Positions 1 through 8,538 of a stretch of 64,000 bases of DNA are shown in pieces. Position 1 is the stretch's first letter, and each line of letters starts with the position of its first letter. The stretch covers positions 1 through 64,000 of the forward strand of contig NZ_JALRNF010000034.1 of NCBI RefSeq assembly GCF_030272895.1, written 5' to 3'. Under the pieces are notes generated by a model. The model ran no database searches and had not been told where the DNA came from. It was given only the letters and a program-made list of their open reading frames with translations. This stretch comes from Pseudomonas sp. BGr12. Its GTDB lineage: Bacteria > Pseudomonadota > Gammaproteobacteria > Pseudomonadales > Pseudomonadaceae. The translations under genes were made by a program, and so were the position numbers.

Positions 1-154
1 AGCACCACTTAACTCAGTTTCCCACAGTGGCAAGCACACCGCCGGCCCTTGTGGGAGCTGGCGAAGCCTGCGATGAAAGCACCACTTAACTCAGTTTCCC
101 ACAGTGGCAAGCACACCGCCGGCCCTTGTGGGAGCTGGCGAAGCCTGCGATGAA
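1..154. repeat. 77-bp tandem duplication containing a REP element
   Basis: Bases 1-77 are repeated directly and, as far as I can read, identically at 78-154. Each unit ends with a REP core of the class GTGGGAGCTGGCGAAGCCTG. The left unit starts exactly at the window edge, so more copies may lie outside. The array sits just past the stop codon of the minus-strand HlyD gene. Confidence 0.9.
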
Positions 155-162
155 GGCCCCGC

Positions 163-1029
163 CTAGCCCTGGTCTTTCACCGGCTTGACCACAACAGTAC
201 AGGTCGTCCCCGCCGCCAGCAAAAAGCCCTCCGGCACTTCGTCGATATGAATCCGCACCGGCACCCGCTGGGCCAGGCGTACCCAGTTGAAGGTCGGGTT
301 GACGTCGGCGATCAGCTCGCGGCTTTCCGGGTTGTCGCGGTCGTAGATGCCGCGGGAAATACTCTCCACATGGCCCTTGAGCACCTCGCCGCTCATCATC
401 TGCAACTCGGCCTGGTCACCGACCTTCACGTGGGGCAGCTTGGTCTCTTCGAAGAAGCCGTAGACCCAGAACGAATCCTTGTCGACCACCGCCATCTTCG
501 GCTCACCGGTGCGTGCATAGTCGCCGCGGTGGACGTTGAGGTTGGTCACGTAGCCATCGACGGTGGCGAGGATTTTCGTGCGTTTCAGGTCCAGCTCGGC
601 CGCGGCCAGTTGCGCCTGGGCCTGCTGGTAGTCGGCCAGGGCCGAGTTGGCGATGTTGCTGGCGTCGTCGCGGTTCTCGCGGGAGATCACCAGGTTGTCC
701 AGGTCGGCTCGGCGGTTGGCGTTGACCTTGCGCATCTCCCAGGTAGCCTTGCGCGAGGCGACCAGCGCCTGGGCCTGGCGCACCGCCACTTCGTAGTGCT
801 CGGGGTCGATCTGCATCAGCAGGTCGCCCTTCTTCACCAGCTGGTTGTCACGCACCGGCACATCCACCACATAGCCCGGCACATCGGCGGCGACGTTGAT
901 GATGTCGGCGCGCACCCGCCCGTCGCGGGTCCAGGGGGTGTTCATGTAGTGCAGCCACAGCTGACGGCCGATCACCACGGCGGCGGCCAGCACGAGCAAG
1001 GTGGCGATCAGGCTGAAAAACTTTTTCAT
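163..1029 (-). CDS. HlyD-family membrane fusion protein (AaeA/EmrA-like efflux adaptor)
   Basis: This 288-residue protein is the periplasmic adaptor of an efflux system, anchored by one N-terminal membrane segment (about residues 4-23). A lipoyl/biotinyl-type segment (GYVVDVPVRDNQLVKKGD) follows, then an alpha-helical hairpin rich in Ala, Gln and Arg (about 80-150) and a beta-barrel domain. I chose the ATG at 1029 (MKKFFSL); a longer reading frame exists but adds a non-signal-like stretch. It is the last gene of a four-gene operon with a DUF1656 protein, a FUSC protein and an outer-membrane lipoprotein. That is the AaeXAB gene set, known in Escherichia coli to export p-hydroxybenzoic acid. 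The substrate here is not shown by sequence. Confidence 0.88.
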   Translation of the reverse strand: MKKFFSLIATLLVLAAAVVIGRQLWLHYMNTPWTRDGRVRADIINVAADVPGYVVDVPVRDNQLVKKGDLLMQIDPEHYEVAVRQAQALVASRKATWEMRKVNANRRADLDNLVISRENRDDASNIANSALADYQQAQAQLAAAELDLKRTKILATVDGYVTNLNVHRGDYARTGEPKMAVVDKDSFWVYGFFEETKLPHVKVGDQAELQMMSGEVLKGHVESISRGIYDRDNPESRELIADVNPTFNWVRLAQRVPVRIHIDEVPEGFLLAAGTTCTVVVKPVKDQG

Positions 1030-1040
1030 CAACAAGGGTC

Positions 1041-1241
1041 TCAACGGTAGAGAGTCAGGGCCATGGAACCGAACAGGCAGATAAACAGGCACAGGCGCAG
1101 CAGCGCCGGGTGCCAGAAGAAGCGGTAGCCGTCAACGCTTGCGATGAAGCGGTCCAGGCCCCAGGCAAGCCCGGCGGCAAACAGGAACATCAGGGTCATG
1201 GTCGGCATGTAGACGCCATGGAAGGCGATTTCACGAGGCAT
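1041..1241 (-). CDS. DUF1656 small membrane protein (AaeX-like)
   Basis: A 66-residue protein with two predicted membrane segments (about residues 12-30 and 44-64). DUF1656 proteins are almost always encoded between a FUSC-type inner-membrane protein and an HlyD adaptor, as here. Their role in the efflux complex is unknown. The start at 1241 (MPREIAFHG) overlaps the end of the upstream FUSC gene by 11 bases, which indicates translational coupling. The stop lies 11 bases before the adaptor start. Confidence 0.88.
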   Translation of the reverse strand: MPREIAFHGVYMPTMTLMFLFAAGLAWGLDRFIASVDGYRFFWHPALLRLCLFICLFGSMALTLYR

Positions 1242-3417
1242 GGGGCAGTCCTTGCGCCGGGGCCAGGGCGGCCAGCGGCGACTGGGGGTCGAGCAGTGAA
1301 GTACGGATGAAATGCAGGTAGCTCTGCACCCGGCGCAGGGCCGAGGTGTCGAAGTGCCGGGCAAAGGGTTCGTCGGTGGCCTGCACGCGACTGATGGCAT
1401 GGTCCACCGCGACCAGGGCGCGCTCATGGTTGCTCGCGCTCGGTTGCAGGAACAAGCGCGCCAGGGCGCGGCCCATGACCCGGATCGCCTGGCGCCAGGG
1501 TTGCGACTCGGCGTAGCACGGGTGCACCGGCAAAATCGCCTGCTCCTTGCGCAGCTCGATGATCGCGTGGCCGACCTCCAGCACCAGGAACATCCAGCGC
1601 AGCAGCTGGCTTTGCACCTGCGGCTTGCCGACAGCCAGGCCATAGGCCTGGTGCAGCAGGTCGCGGGTACGGCTTTCGAAGGCCGAGCCCAGGCCGCGCA
1701 GGCGACCGCTGATGGCGAACAGCACCTGGCCGCGCAGGTCCAGCTCCAGGCGACTCCACAGCCAGCGGCTGTTGGGCGGCAGGATGATCGCCCCGGCAGC
1801 GGCACAGACCAGCATGCCGATGACCATGGCGATGTAGTCGTTGATGAAGTTGTACGGGTTGTAGACCGTCAGATTGTCCGGCACCGAGCCGGTGGAAAAG
1901 AAGATCAGCAAGCCCAGGCCGACACCGGCATAGGCCGGTCGCGAAGCGAGGAAGGCGCCGAGCACGAACACCGGCGCCAGCACCAGGCACAGCAAGGGGA
2001 AGCCGTCGATCCAGGGGAACACGAAGAAGGTTTCGAAAAAGCCGATGAAGGCGCCAATCAAGGTGCCGCAGGCCATCTGGAACGACATGCGCTTGGGGTT
2101 GGGCGTGGCCGCCGACAGGCCCACGGTGGCAGCGGCGATCAGGGTCATCATCGCCCCGCTGGGCCAGGCCGTGGCGATCCAGTAGCTGCCCAGCACCAGC
2201 AGGATGAACGACGCGCGCAGCCCGGCCGCCAGCGACACCATCCAGTTGGTCTGCGCCACGTAGGGCTCGTCCCACTGCTCGCGGGCATGGTTGTGATCGG
2301 CCAGCGAGGCATGGGTCAGTGCGTAGCTGTGCAAGTCGTCGACGAAACGGTAGAGCAGCTCGTAGGCGGTGTGAAAATCCAGCAGGTCGGCATCGCTAGG
2401 ACCGCTCTCGACAAAGGCGGCACGCAGGCTGCGCACGCGCTCCGGCAAGCCTTCCTTGTAGGCCGCCAGCTGCCCGGCCAGGCGCGCCGCGTCAGCATCG
2501 GTCAGGGCCCGGCCGGCATAGCCGTCAAGCAGCTCGGCCAGGGCCTTCAGGCCCGGCTCGATGGCGGTGACGATCTGCAGCGGGCCGCGCAGACGCAGGC
2601 GTTCAAGCAACTGGTGCAAGGCGTTGAAGCGCGTGGTGATGGCCATGAACTCGCTGTTCATGCGCCCCAGGCGACCGTTGCGCCGGCGCATGTGCGGGTC
2701 TTCGAAGGCGGTGACGTTGCGCAGGCTTTCCAGCCCCACCGCCTCGGCGATAAAGCGCACGTTGCTGCTTTCGAAGCGATCGCGCTGGCTGTCGCCGCGC
2801 AAGCCTTCGGCGACGAAACCGGCAAACACGCCAAAGCGCTGGTACAGCGCGTTGCGCATCGCCGCACTGGCCGACTGCGGCAGGATCGCGGCGCTGACCA
2901 GGGTCGAGACCAGGATCCCCAGGGAGATCTCCAGCACCCGCCACACCGCGGCCATGAAGGCGCCATCCGGATGCTGCAGGGCCGGCAGGCCGACCATCGC
3001 CGCCGTGTAGCCGGCAAGGACGAAGCCGTAGGCCTGGAAGGTCCGGTAGCGCATGGCACCGGCGGAACACAGGCCGACCCAGATCGCCAGGCTCGGCAGG
3101 AACAATTCGGTGTTCTGCGGAAACAGGGCGATCAGCAAGACCATCATCGACGAGCCGGCCAGGGTGCCGAGCAAGCGCCAGAAGCTCTTGGCGAACACAT
3201 GCCCGCTCTGCGGCTGCATGACGATAAACACGGTGATCATCGCCGTACGCGGCTGCGGCAGCTCCAGGCGCATGGCCAGCCACAGGGTGAGGAAGGCGGC
3301 ACTGAGGACCTTGACGATATAGACCCAGGTCACCCCGTCGGTGCGCGCCCATTCGAAGAAACCGCGACGCCATTCAAGGCTGGCCAGCCAGCGAAACGGC
3401 AAGCTGAGTGTGCTCAT
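1231..3417 (-). CDS. FUSC-family inner-membrane efflux protein (AaeB-like)
   Basis: At 728 residues this has the FUSC/AaeB layout. A first cluster of membrane helices (about 28-180) is followed by a soluble, Arg-rich region (about 185-370), a second helix cluster (about 393-550) and a soluble C-terminal domain. The family includes the p-hydroxybenzoic acid pump AaeB and fusaric acid resistance proteins. The start overlaps the stop of the upstream outer-membrane lipoprotein by 4 bases (ATGA), and the gene overlaps the DUF1656 gene at its 3' end. The likely role is export of aromatic carboxylic acids or similar weak acids from cytoplasm or periplasm through the partner adaptor and channel. The substrate is inferred from gene order only. 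Confidence 0.88.
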   Translation of the reverse strand: MSTLSLPFRWLASLEWRRGFFEWARTDGVTWVYIVKVLSAAFLTLWLAMRLELPQPRTAMITVFIVMQPQSGHVFAKSFWRLLGTLAGSSMMVLLIALFPQNTELFLPSLAIWVGLCSAGAMRYRTFQAYGFVLAGYTAAMVGLPALQHPDGAFMAAVWRVLEISLGILVSTLVSAAILPQSASAAMRNALYQRFGVFAGFVAEGLRGDSQRDRFESSNVRFIAEAVGLESLRNVTAFEDPHMRRRNGRLGRMNSEFMAITTRFNALHQLLERLRLRGPLQIVTAIEPGLKALAELLDGYAGRALTDADAARLAGQLAAYKEGLPERVRSLRAAFVESGPSDADLLDFHTAYELLYRFVDDLHSYALTHASLADHNHAREQWDEPYVAQTNWMVSLAAGLRASFILLVLGSYWIATAWPSGAMMTLIAAATVGLSAATPNPKRMSFQMACGTLIGAFIGFFETFFVFPWIDGFPLLCLVLAPVFVLGAFLASRPAYAGVGLGLLIFFSTGSVPDNLTVYNPYNFINDYIAMVIGMLVCAAAGAIILPPNSRWLWSRLELDLRGQVLFAISGRLRGLGSAFESRTRDLLHQAYGLAVGKPQVQSQLLRWMFLVLEVGHAIIELRKEQAILPVHPCYAESQPWRQAIRVMGRALARLFLQPSASNHERALVAVDHAISRVQATDEPFARHFDTSALRRVQSYLHFIRTSLLDPQSPLAALAPAQGLPHAS

Positions 3418-4988
3418 TCGGCATGGTCCGGTTTGTCGAAGATCGCCAGGGTGGCCGGGGTCTTCGGCGCCTGCTGTTTATCCTCGTCCGGCACATCGCT
3501 GCCCGCGCCCAGGCCGCCGCCCAGGGCGGTGACCAGTTCGGCATGGGCGGTCAGGCGCGCGGCCTGGACCTGCTGCTGGATCTGCTGCTGGCGGAACAGC
3601 AGGGTCTGGGCGTTGAGCACGTTGAGGTAATCGGTCAGGCCGCGCTGGAAGGCGATCATGGCGATGTCGTAGGTCTTCTGCGCCGAAGCCACCGACTCGG
3701 CGGCAAAGTGCTGCTGCTCGTTCATCGACTCGCGGCGGATCAGCTGATCGGAAATGCCCTTGAGTGCATCGACCACGGTCTGGTTGTAACGCGCCACGGC
3801 GATGTCATAGCCGGCCGACGCCACGCCCAGCTGCGAGCGCAGGCGGCCGCCATCGAAGATCGGCAGGCTGATGGCCGGGCCGACGTTGTAGTTGAACTTG
3901 CGCCCGGTGATGAACTCCAGCGGGCCGCCGCCGGTGGCCATGAAGCCCAGCCCGCCGACCAGGTCGACATTGGGGAAGAAGCCGGCATGGGCGACATCGA
4001 TGCCACGCGCCTGGGCCGCCACCTGCCAGCGACTGGCCACCACATCCGGACGCTGGCCGACTAGCTCGGCCGGCAGGGCCGAGGGCAGCTTCAGCGGCGC
4101 GCCCAGGCTCAAGCGCGGGCGCTGCAATTGTGCGCCCTCGCCCGGCCCCTTGCCGGCCAGGGCCGCCAGTTGATTGCGCGCCAGGGCGATTTCTTCGTTC
4201 AAGGCATCGAGCTGGCGATGGGTTTCCGGCAGCGGTGTCTGCGCCTGGCTGACCTCGAAGTGGGTACCGATGCCACCGGCCAGGCGTCGCTCGGCCAGGG
4301 CCAGGATCTGCTCCTGTTGCTCAAGCTCGGCCTTGACGATATCGCGCTGGGCAAAATGCAGGGACAGCTGGATGTACACCTTGACGATGTTGTTCTGCAG
4401 CTCCAGTTGCGCCTGGCGCAGTTGCGCCGCGCTCATGTGGGCCATGTCCACGGCCTGCTCGCTGGCGTTGCGCTCGCGGCCCCAGAGGTCCAGGGCGTAG
4501 CTGAAGCCCAGCGCGGCGTTGTTGTCCCAGGTGTTGGCCCCGGACAGCGCGCCGGGGCCATAGAACTGGTCTTCCGGCCAGTTATGCCGCTTGAGCGTCG
4601 CCTCACCGTTGACCTGCAGTTTTTCCGCCGACTCGACCACCCCGGCCATGGCCTTGGCCTCACGCACCCGGGCGGCGGCCATGGCCATGCTCGGGCTGTC
4701 GTTGACAGCCAGGGCAATCCAGCGATCGAGTTGCGGGTCGCCGTAGGCGCGCCACCACTGCTGGGCGGGCCAATGGGCATCACGGGCGGCCTCTTGGATC
4801 GCCTCGTCGGTGGTCAGGGTATTGGCTTGCAGCGTCTTGCTTTGCGGGGCAATGCCCCAGGTTCCGATACAGCCGCTCAAGGTCAAGCTAAGGGCACAGA
4901 CACTGAGCGCATTGAGCGCTCTGATGATGCGACGCGGCACAGCTGCGAATTCCCGACGTAGAAGGTGGATGACGCTTGGAGATGGCAA
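3414..4988 (-). CDS. outer-membrane efflux lipoprotein (NodT/OprM family)
   Basis: A 524-residue outer-membrane factor of the RND/NodT type. A basic N-terminus and hydrophobic stretch end in a lipobox (LSGC, Cys about residue 40), so the mature protein is lipidated. The remainder shows the long repeated alpha-helical halves of TolC-like channels (for example ALDLWGRERNASEQAVDMAH and PIFDGGRLRSQLG). The first 20 residues before the signal are unusually long, so a downstream start is possible. It is the first gene of the operon and would give the FUSC-HlyD pair its own exit duct. The promoter must lie in the 139-base gap shared with the divergent LysR gene. Confidence 0.88.
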   Translation of the reverse strand: MPSPSVIHLLRREFAAVPRRIIRALNALSVCALSLTLSGCIGTWGIAPQSKTLQANTLTTDEAIQEAARDAHWPAQQWWRAYGDPQLDRWIALAVNDSPSMAMAAARVREAKAMAGVVESAEKLQVNGEATLKRHNWPEDQFYGPGALSGANTWDNNAALGFSYALDLWGRERNASEQAVDMAHMSAAQLRQAQLELQNNIVKVYIQLSLHFAQRDIVKAELEQQEQILALAERRLAGGIGTHFEVSQAQTPLPETHRQLDALNEEIALARNQLAALAGKGPGEGAQLQRPRLSLGAPLKLPSALPAELVGQRPDVVASRWQVAAQARGIDVAHAGFFPNVDLVGGLGFMATGGGPLEFITGRKFNYNVGPAISLPIFDGGRLRSQLGVASAGYDIAVARYNQTVVDALKGISDQLIRRESMNEQQHFAAESVASAQKTYDIAMIAFQRGLTDYLNVLNAQTLLFRQQQIQQQVQAARLTAHAELVTALGGGLGAGSDVPDEDKQQAPKTPATLAIFDKPDHAE

Positions 4989-5127
4989 TTCTAGGGGGCG
5001 GCCGCACTGGCGATAAGCGTGTATTACTGCGAATCTTTGTTACGAAAACGGCGATAATCCGGCTTTAGTCTGAAGACCGACACCGTTACTTCATGTCACA
5101 ATTTGTCGTCTACTTTGAGAGCGACCC

Positions 5128-6075
5128 ATGGACACCCTGCAAAACATGCGTGCTTTTAGTTGCGTAGCGCAAGTCGGCAGTTTTACTGCCGCGGCCGTGC
5201 AACTGGATACGACCACCGCCAACGTCTCGCGGGCGGTCTCCAATCTTGAAGCGCATCTGCAAACCCGCCTGCTCAACCGCACCACCCGGCGCATCGCCCT
5301 GACCGAAGCCGGCAAGCGCTACCTGATGCGCTGCGAACAGATCCTCACCTATGTCGAGGAAGCCGAAGCCGAAGCCAGCGACGCCCACGCCCGCCCCGCC
5401 GGGCAGTTGAAGGTGCATTCGATGACCGGCGTCGGCCAGCATTTCGTCATCGACGCAATCGCCCGTTACCGTGAAACCCACCCGGACGTGACCTTCGACC
5501 TGACCATGGCCAACCGCGTGCCGGACCTGCTCGACGAAGGCTATGACGTGTCCATCGTGCTGGCCAGCGAGCTGCCGGACTCGGGCTTCGTGTCCCAGCG
5601 CCTGGGCATCACCTACAGCATCGTCTGCGCCTCGCCCGACTACGTGAAACGCCACGGCATCGCCCAGAAGCCCAGCGACCTGCTCGGGCATGCCTGCCTG
5701 CGCATGGTCAGCCCGGTGATCCCGCTGGAAAAATGGCTGTTCGACGGCCCGGAAGGCCAGGAAGTGGTGAACATCACCCAGGCGCCGTTCCAGGTGAACT
5801 CGGCCGACGCGATGAAAACCGCGATCCGCAGCGGCATGGGGGTCGGCGTGCTGCCGATCTACTCGGCCATCGACGGCCTGCGCGACGGTTCGCTGGTGCG
5901 GGTAATGCCCGAGTACCGCCTGCAGGAGCTGAACCTGTACGCGATCTACCCGTCGCGCCAGTACCTGGATGCCAAGATCAAGACCTGGGTCGAGTACCTG
6001 CGCAACTCCTTGCCGGAAATCCTCGCGGCCCACGAAGCGGACCTCAAGACCCACGAATTGCGGATCGCCAACTGA
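5128..6075 (+). CDS. LysR-family transcriptional regulator
   Basis: A 315-residue LysR regulator. The N-terminal winged helix-turn-helix is clear (residues 1-60: MRAFSCVAQVGSFTAAAVQL, LLNRTTRRIALTEAGKRYL), followed by a substrate-binding-like effector domain (about 90-295). It is divergent from the efflux operon, an arrangement in which LysR proteins usually control the neighbour, as AaeR does for aaeXAB in enterobacteria. The inducer is unknown. The ATG at 5128 is preceded by a weak ribosome site (GAGAG). Confidence 0.9.
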   Translation: MDTLQNMRAFSCVAQVGSFTAAAVQLDTTTANVSRAVSNLEAHLQTRLLNRTTRRIALTEAGKRYLMRCEQILTYVEEAEAEASDAHARPAGQLKVHSMTGVGQHFVIDAIARYRETHPDVTFDLTMANRVPDLLDEGYDVSIVLASELPDSGFVSQRLGITYSIVCASPDYVKRHGIAQKPSDLLGHACLRMVSPVIPLEKWLFDGPEGQEVVNITQAPFQVNSADAMKTAIRSGMGVGVLPIYSAIDGLRDGSLVRVMPEYRLQELNLYAIYPSRQYLDAKIKTWVEYLRNSLPEILAAHEADLKTHELRIAN

Positions 6076-6147
6076 AATCTTGCTGCACAGCGGCGGCGGA
6101 GAATGATAGCGTGCTACCCATTGTCCCCCGCCCGCAGGATTTCGCCG

Positions 6148-7119
6148 ATGAAAAAGACCGTCCTTGCCTTCAGCCGCATCACCCCGGCGATGGTCGAACG
6201 CTTGCAGCAAGACTTCAACGTCATAGTGCCGAACCCCAAGCTCGGCGATATCAGTGCCCAGTTCAACGACGCCCTGCCAGAGGCCCATGGCCTGATCGGC
6301 GTGGGACGCAAACTGGGCAAGGCGCAGCTGGAGCATGCCGGCAAGCTTGAGGTGGTTTCCAGTGTTTCGGTCGGCTATGACAACTACGACCTGAACTACT
6401 TCAATGAACGCGGCATTGCCCTGACCAACACTCCCGACGTGCTGACCGAAAGCACCGCCGACCTGGGCTTCGCCCTGCTCATGGGCAGTGCCCGCCGGGT
6501 CGCCGAGCTCGACGCCTGGACCAAGGCCGGGCAGTGGCAGGCCACCGTCGGCCCGGCGCAGTTCGGCAGCGACGTGCACGGCAAGACCTTAGGCATCGTC
6601 GGCCTGGGCAACATCGGCGCAGCGATTGCCCGGCGTGGCCGGTTCGGCTTCAACATGCCGATCATCTACAGCGGCAACTCGCGCAAGCTGGCGCTGGAGC
6701 AGGAGCTGGGCGCCCAGTTCCGCAGCCTCGATCAACTGCTGGCCGAAGCCGACTTCGTCTGCCTGGTGGTGCCGCTGGGTGCCGACACCCGGCACCTGAT
6801 CGGCAGCCGCGAACTGCAACTGATGAAGCCCAGTGCTTTCCTGATCAACGTCTCGCGTGGGCCGGTGGTCGATGAAGCGGCGCTGGTGCAGGCGTTGCAG
6901 CAAGGCACCATTCGCGGTGCCGGCCTGGATGTGTACGAGAAAGAGCCGCTGGCCGAATCGCCGCTGTTCCAGCTGCCCAATGCCTTGACCCTGCCCCATG
7001 TCGGCTCGGCCACCGCCGAAACCCGCGAGGCCATGGCCAACCGCGCCATCGACAACCTGCGCAGTGCCCTGCTGGGCGAGCGGCCACGGGACCTGGTCAA
7101 TCCTCAAGTCTGGAAATAA
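6148..7119 (+). CDS. ghrB: D-2-hydroxyacid dehydrogenase (glyoxylate/2-ketogluconate reductase type)
   Basis: This 323-residue NAD(P)H-dependent reductase matches the GhrB/2-ketogluconate reductase length. It has the dinucleotide fold motif GIVGLGNIGAAIARR (about residues 150-165), the substrate-side SVSVGYDNYD segment, the catalytic-region RGPVVDE and the late LPHVGSAT histidine. Family members reduce glyoxylate, hydroxypyruvate or 2-ketogluconate in the cytoplasm. I start it at the ATG at 6148 (MKKTVLAFSR), because the upstream in-frame extension does not resemble the family. It lies 72 bases after the LysR gene, and no partner genes for ketogluconate uptake are adjacent. The specific substrate is therefore open. 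Confidence 0.85.
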   Translation: MKKTVLAFSRITPAMVERLQQDFNVIVPNPKLGDISAQFNDALPEAHGLIGVGRKLGKAQLEHAGKLEVVSSVSVGYDNYDLNYFNERGIALTNTPDVLTESTADLGFALLMGSARRVAELDAWTKAGQWQATVGPAQFGSDVHGKTLGIVGLGNIGAAIARRGRFGFNMPIIYSGNSRKLALEQELGAQFRSLDQLLAEADFVCLVVPLGADTRHLIGSRELQLMKPSAFLINVSRGPVVDEAALVQALQQGTIRGAGLDVYEKEPLAESPLFQLPNALTLPHVGSATAETREAMANRAIDNLRSALLGERPRDLVNPQVWK

Positions 7120-7131
7120 TCCCGACATCGC

Positions 7132-7206
7132 CATCGCAGGCTTCGCCAGCTCCCACAATGGTTCATCTTGCACCTAACCTTGTGGGAGCTGGCGCAGCCT
7201 GCGATC
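7132..7206. repeat. REP inverted pair (class GTGGGAGCTGGCG)
   Basis: Two REP cores face each other (7133-7157 and 7180-7207) between the ghrB stop and the 3' end of the minus-strand gtrB-like gene. The transcript would fold into a long stem. It may act as a bidirectional 3' end or only as a mobile repeat. Confidence 0.85.
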
Positions 7207-7231
7207 GACCGCGCAGCGGTCGCCAAAGCGT

Positions 7232-8170
7232 TCACCGCGGCCTGCGTCTTCTGCCCTGCACCTTGCGGATCACATACCGCGGCCGATGCTTGGTCTCCTG
7301 GTAGATGCGCCCGATGTACTCGCCAAGAATGCCGATGCCGATCAGTTGTACCCCACCCAGGAACAGGATCGCCGTCATCAGCGACGGATACCCCGGCAGG
7401 TCGGTGCCAAACAGCAGCTTGTCCACCACCATGAACAGGGCAAAGCCCAGGGCGATCAACGACACCCCACCGCCGATGTAGGTCCACAGCCGCAACGGCA
7501 CGGTGCTGAACGAGGTGATGCCATCGAGCGCCAGGTTCCACAGGCTCCACGGATTGAACTTGCTCGCCCCGGCCAGCCGCGGCGCACGGTCGTACTCGAT
7601 GATCTCGGTACGAAACCCCACCCACGACAACACGCCCTTCATGAACAGCTGCTGCTCCGGCAACTGGCGGATCGCCGTCACCACCTTGCGATCGAGCAGG
7701 CGAAAGTCGCCGACGTCCTCTTCGATCGGCGTCGAAGCAATGCGATTGTGCAGCCAGTAGTAAAGCCGCGCGCTCCAGCGCTTGAGGCGGGTATCGGCGG
7801 AGCGGTCGCGGCGCTTGGCCAGGACCACGTCGGCGCCTCCCTGCCAGCGCTGCACCAGCTTTGCGATGACCTCGACCGGGTCCTGCAGGTCGACGTCGAT
7901 GGGCACCACAGCATCGCCATCGGCATACTCAAGGCCAGCGAACAAGGCCGACTCCTTGCCGAAGTTGCGTGAGAAGTTGATCACCGTGACCCACTCATCG
8001 CCTGCCGCAAGCTCGGCACAGATCGCCTCGGTGTCATCGCTGCTGCCATCGTTGACGAACAGGATTTCCACCTTCATGCCGCGCAGCGACGGCTCGTCGC
8101 GCACCGCCCGGTAAAAGCGCTCGATCGTGGCTTGCTCGTTGTACACCGGCACGATCAGGGAAATGTTCAT
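7232..8170 (-). CDS. gtrB: GtrB-type bactoprenol glycosyltransferase (GT2 family)
   Basis: This 312-residue protein has an N-terminal GT2 domain (VPVYNE at residues 7-12, VNDGSSDDT about 39-47, and PIDVDLQDP with the metal-binding aspartates about 93-101). Two C-terminal membrane helices follow (about 230-255 and 265-290). GtrB/DpmI-like enzymes move a sugar from a nucleotide donor to undecaprenyl phosphate on the inner face of the membrane. It overlaps the upstream GtrA gene by 4 bases in an operon with a polytopic glucosyltransferase, the classic layout for O-antigen side-branch addition. The sugar is assumed to be glucose by family precedent. Confidence 0.87.
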   Translation of the reverse strand: MNISLIVPVYNEQATIERFYRAVRDEPSLRGMKVEILFVNDGSSDDTEAICAELAAGDEWVTVINFSRNFGKESALFAGLEYADGDAVVPIDVDLQDPVEVIAKLVQRWQGGADVVLAKRRDRSADTRLKRWSARLYYWLHNRIASTPIEEDVGDFRLLDRKVVTAIRQLPEQQLFMKGVLSWVGFRTEIIEYDRAPRLAGASKFNPWSLWNLALDGITSFSTVPLRLWTYIGGGVSLIALGFALFMVVDKLLFGTDLPGYPSLMTAILFLGGVQLIGIGILGEYIGRIYQETKHRPRYVIRKVQGRRRRPR

Positions 8171-8538
8171 GGTGTCCTGCGCCTGAAGACCACATTGGAT
8201 GAAAAGCCGTAACCCACTATCAGGCTGATTGCGGAAAAGGTCACCAGGGTCAGCCAGGGCGACAGGTGTGCCCAGTCGGAAATGGCGCCCAGCACCAGGC
8301 TCAGGCTGCCCATCCCCAACAGGAACAACAGGTAGCGCCAGCCCCCCGGGCGGGTCCCGAACGTGAATCGGGCATTGAGGAAGTAGGACAGCGTGGCGGC
8401 CACGGCGAAGGCCAGCAGGTTGCTCAGCGCCTGGGACTGGCCCAACGGCAGGTGCAGTATGAAAAATACCAGCCAGTGCACCCCTGTATTGCCGATGCCG
8501 ATCAGCCCGTAGCGGGCGAAGCGCTGCAGGTTCACCAC
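8167..8538 (-). CDS. gtrA: GtrA-family flippase-like membrane protein
   Basis: A 123-residue protein with four predicted membrane helices, typical of the GtrA/DPMS family. The hydrophobic blocks run from [19 protein letters not shown] to [20 protein letters not shown]. In serotype-conversion clusters GtrA is thought to flip the lipid-linked glucose made by GtrB to the periplasm. It overlaps GtrB by 4 bases and the upstream glucosyltransferase by 7, so the three genes are one transcription unit. Confidence 0.87.
   Translation of the reverse strand: MVNLQRFARYGLIGIGNTGVHWLVFFILHLPLGQSQALSNLLAFAVAATLSYFLNARFTFGTRPGGWRYLLFLLGMGSLSLVLGAISDWAHLSPWLTLVTFSAISLIVGYGFSSNVVFRRRTP

Noticed and set aside
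1312..3630. 772-codon open frame on the plus strand opposite the FUSC gene
   Set aside because: It is Gly/Arg/His/Gln-rich with no domain sense and lies fully antisense to a convincing membrane protein gene. Such frames are common in GC-rich DNA.
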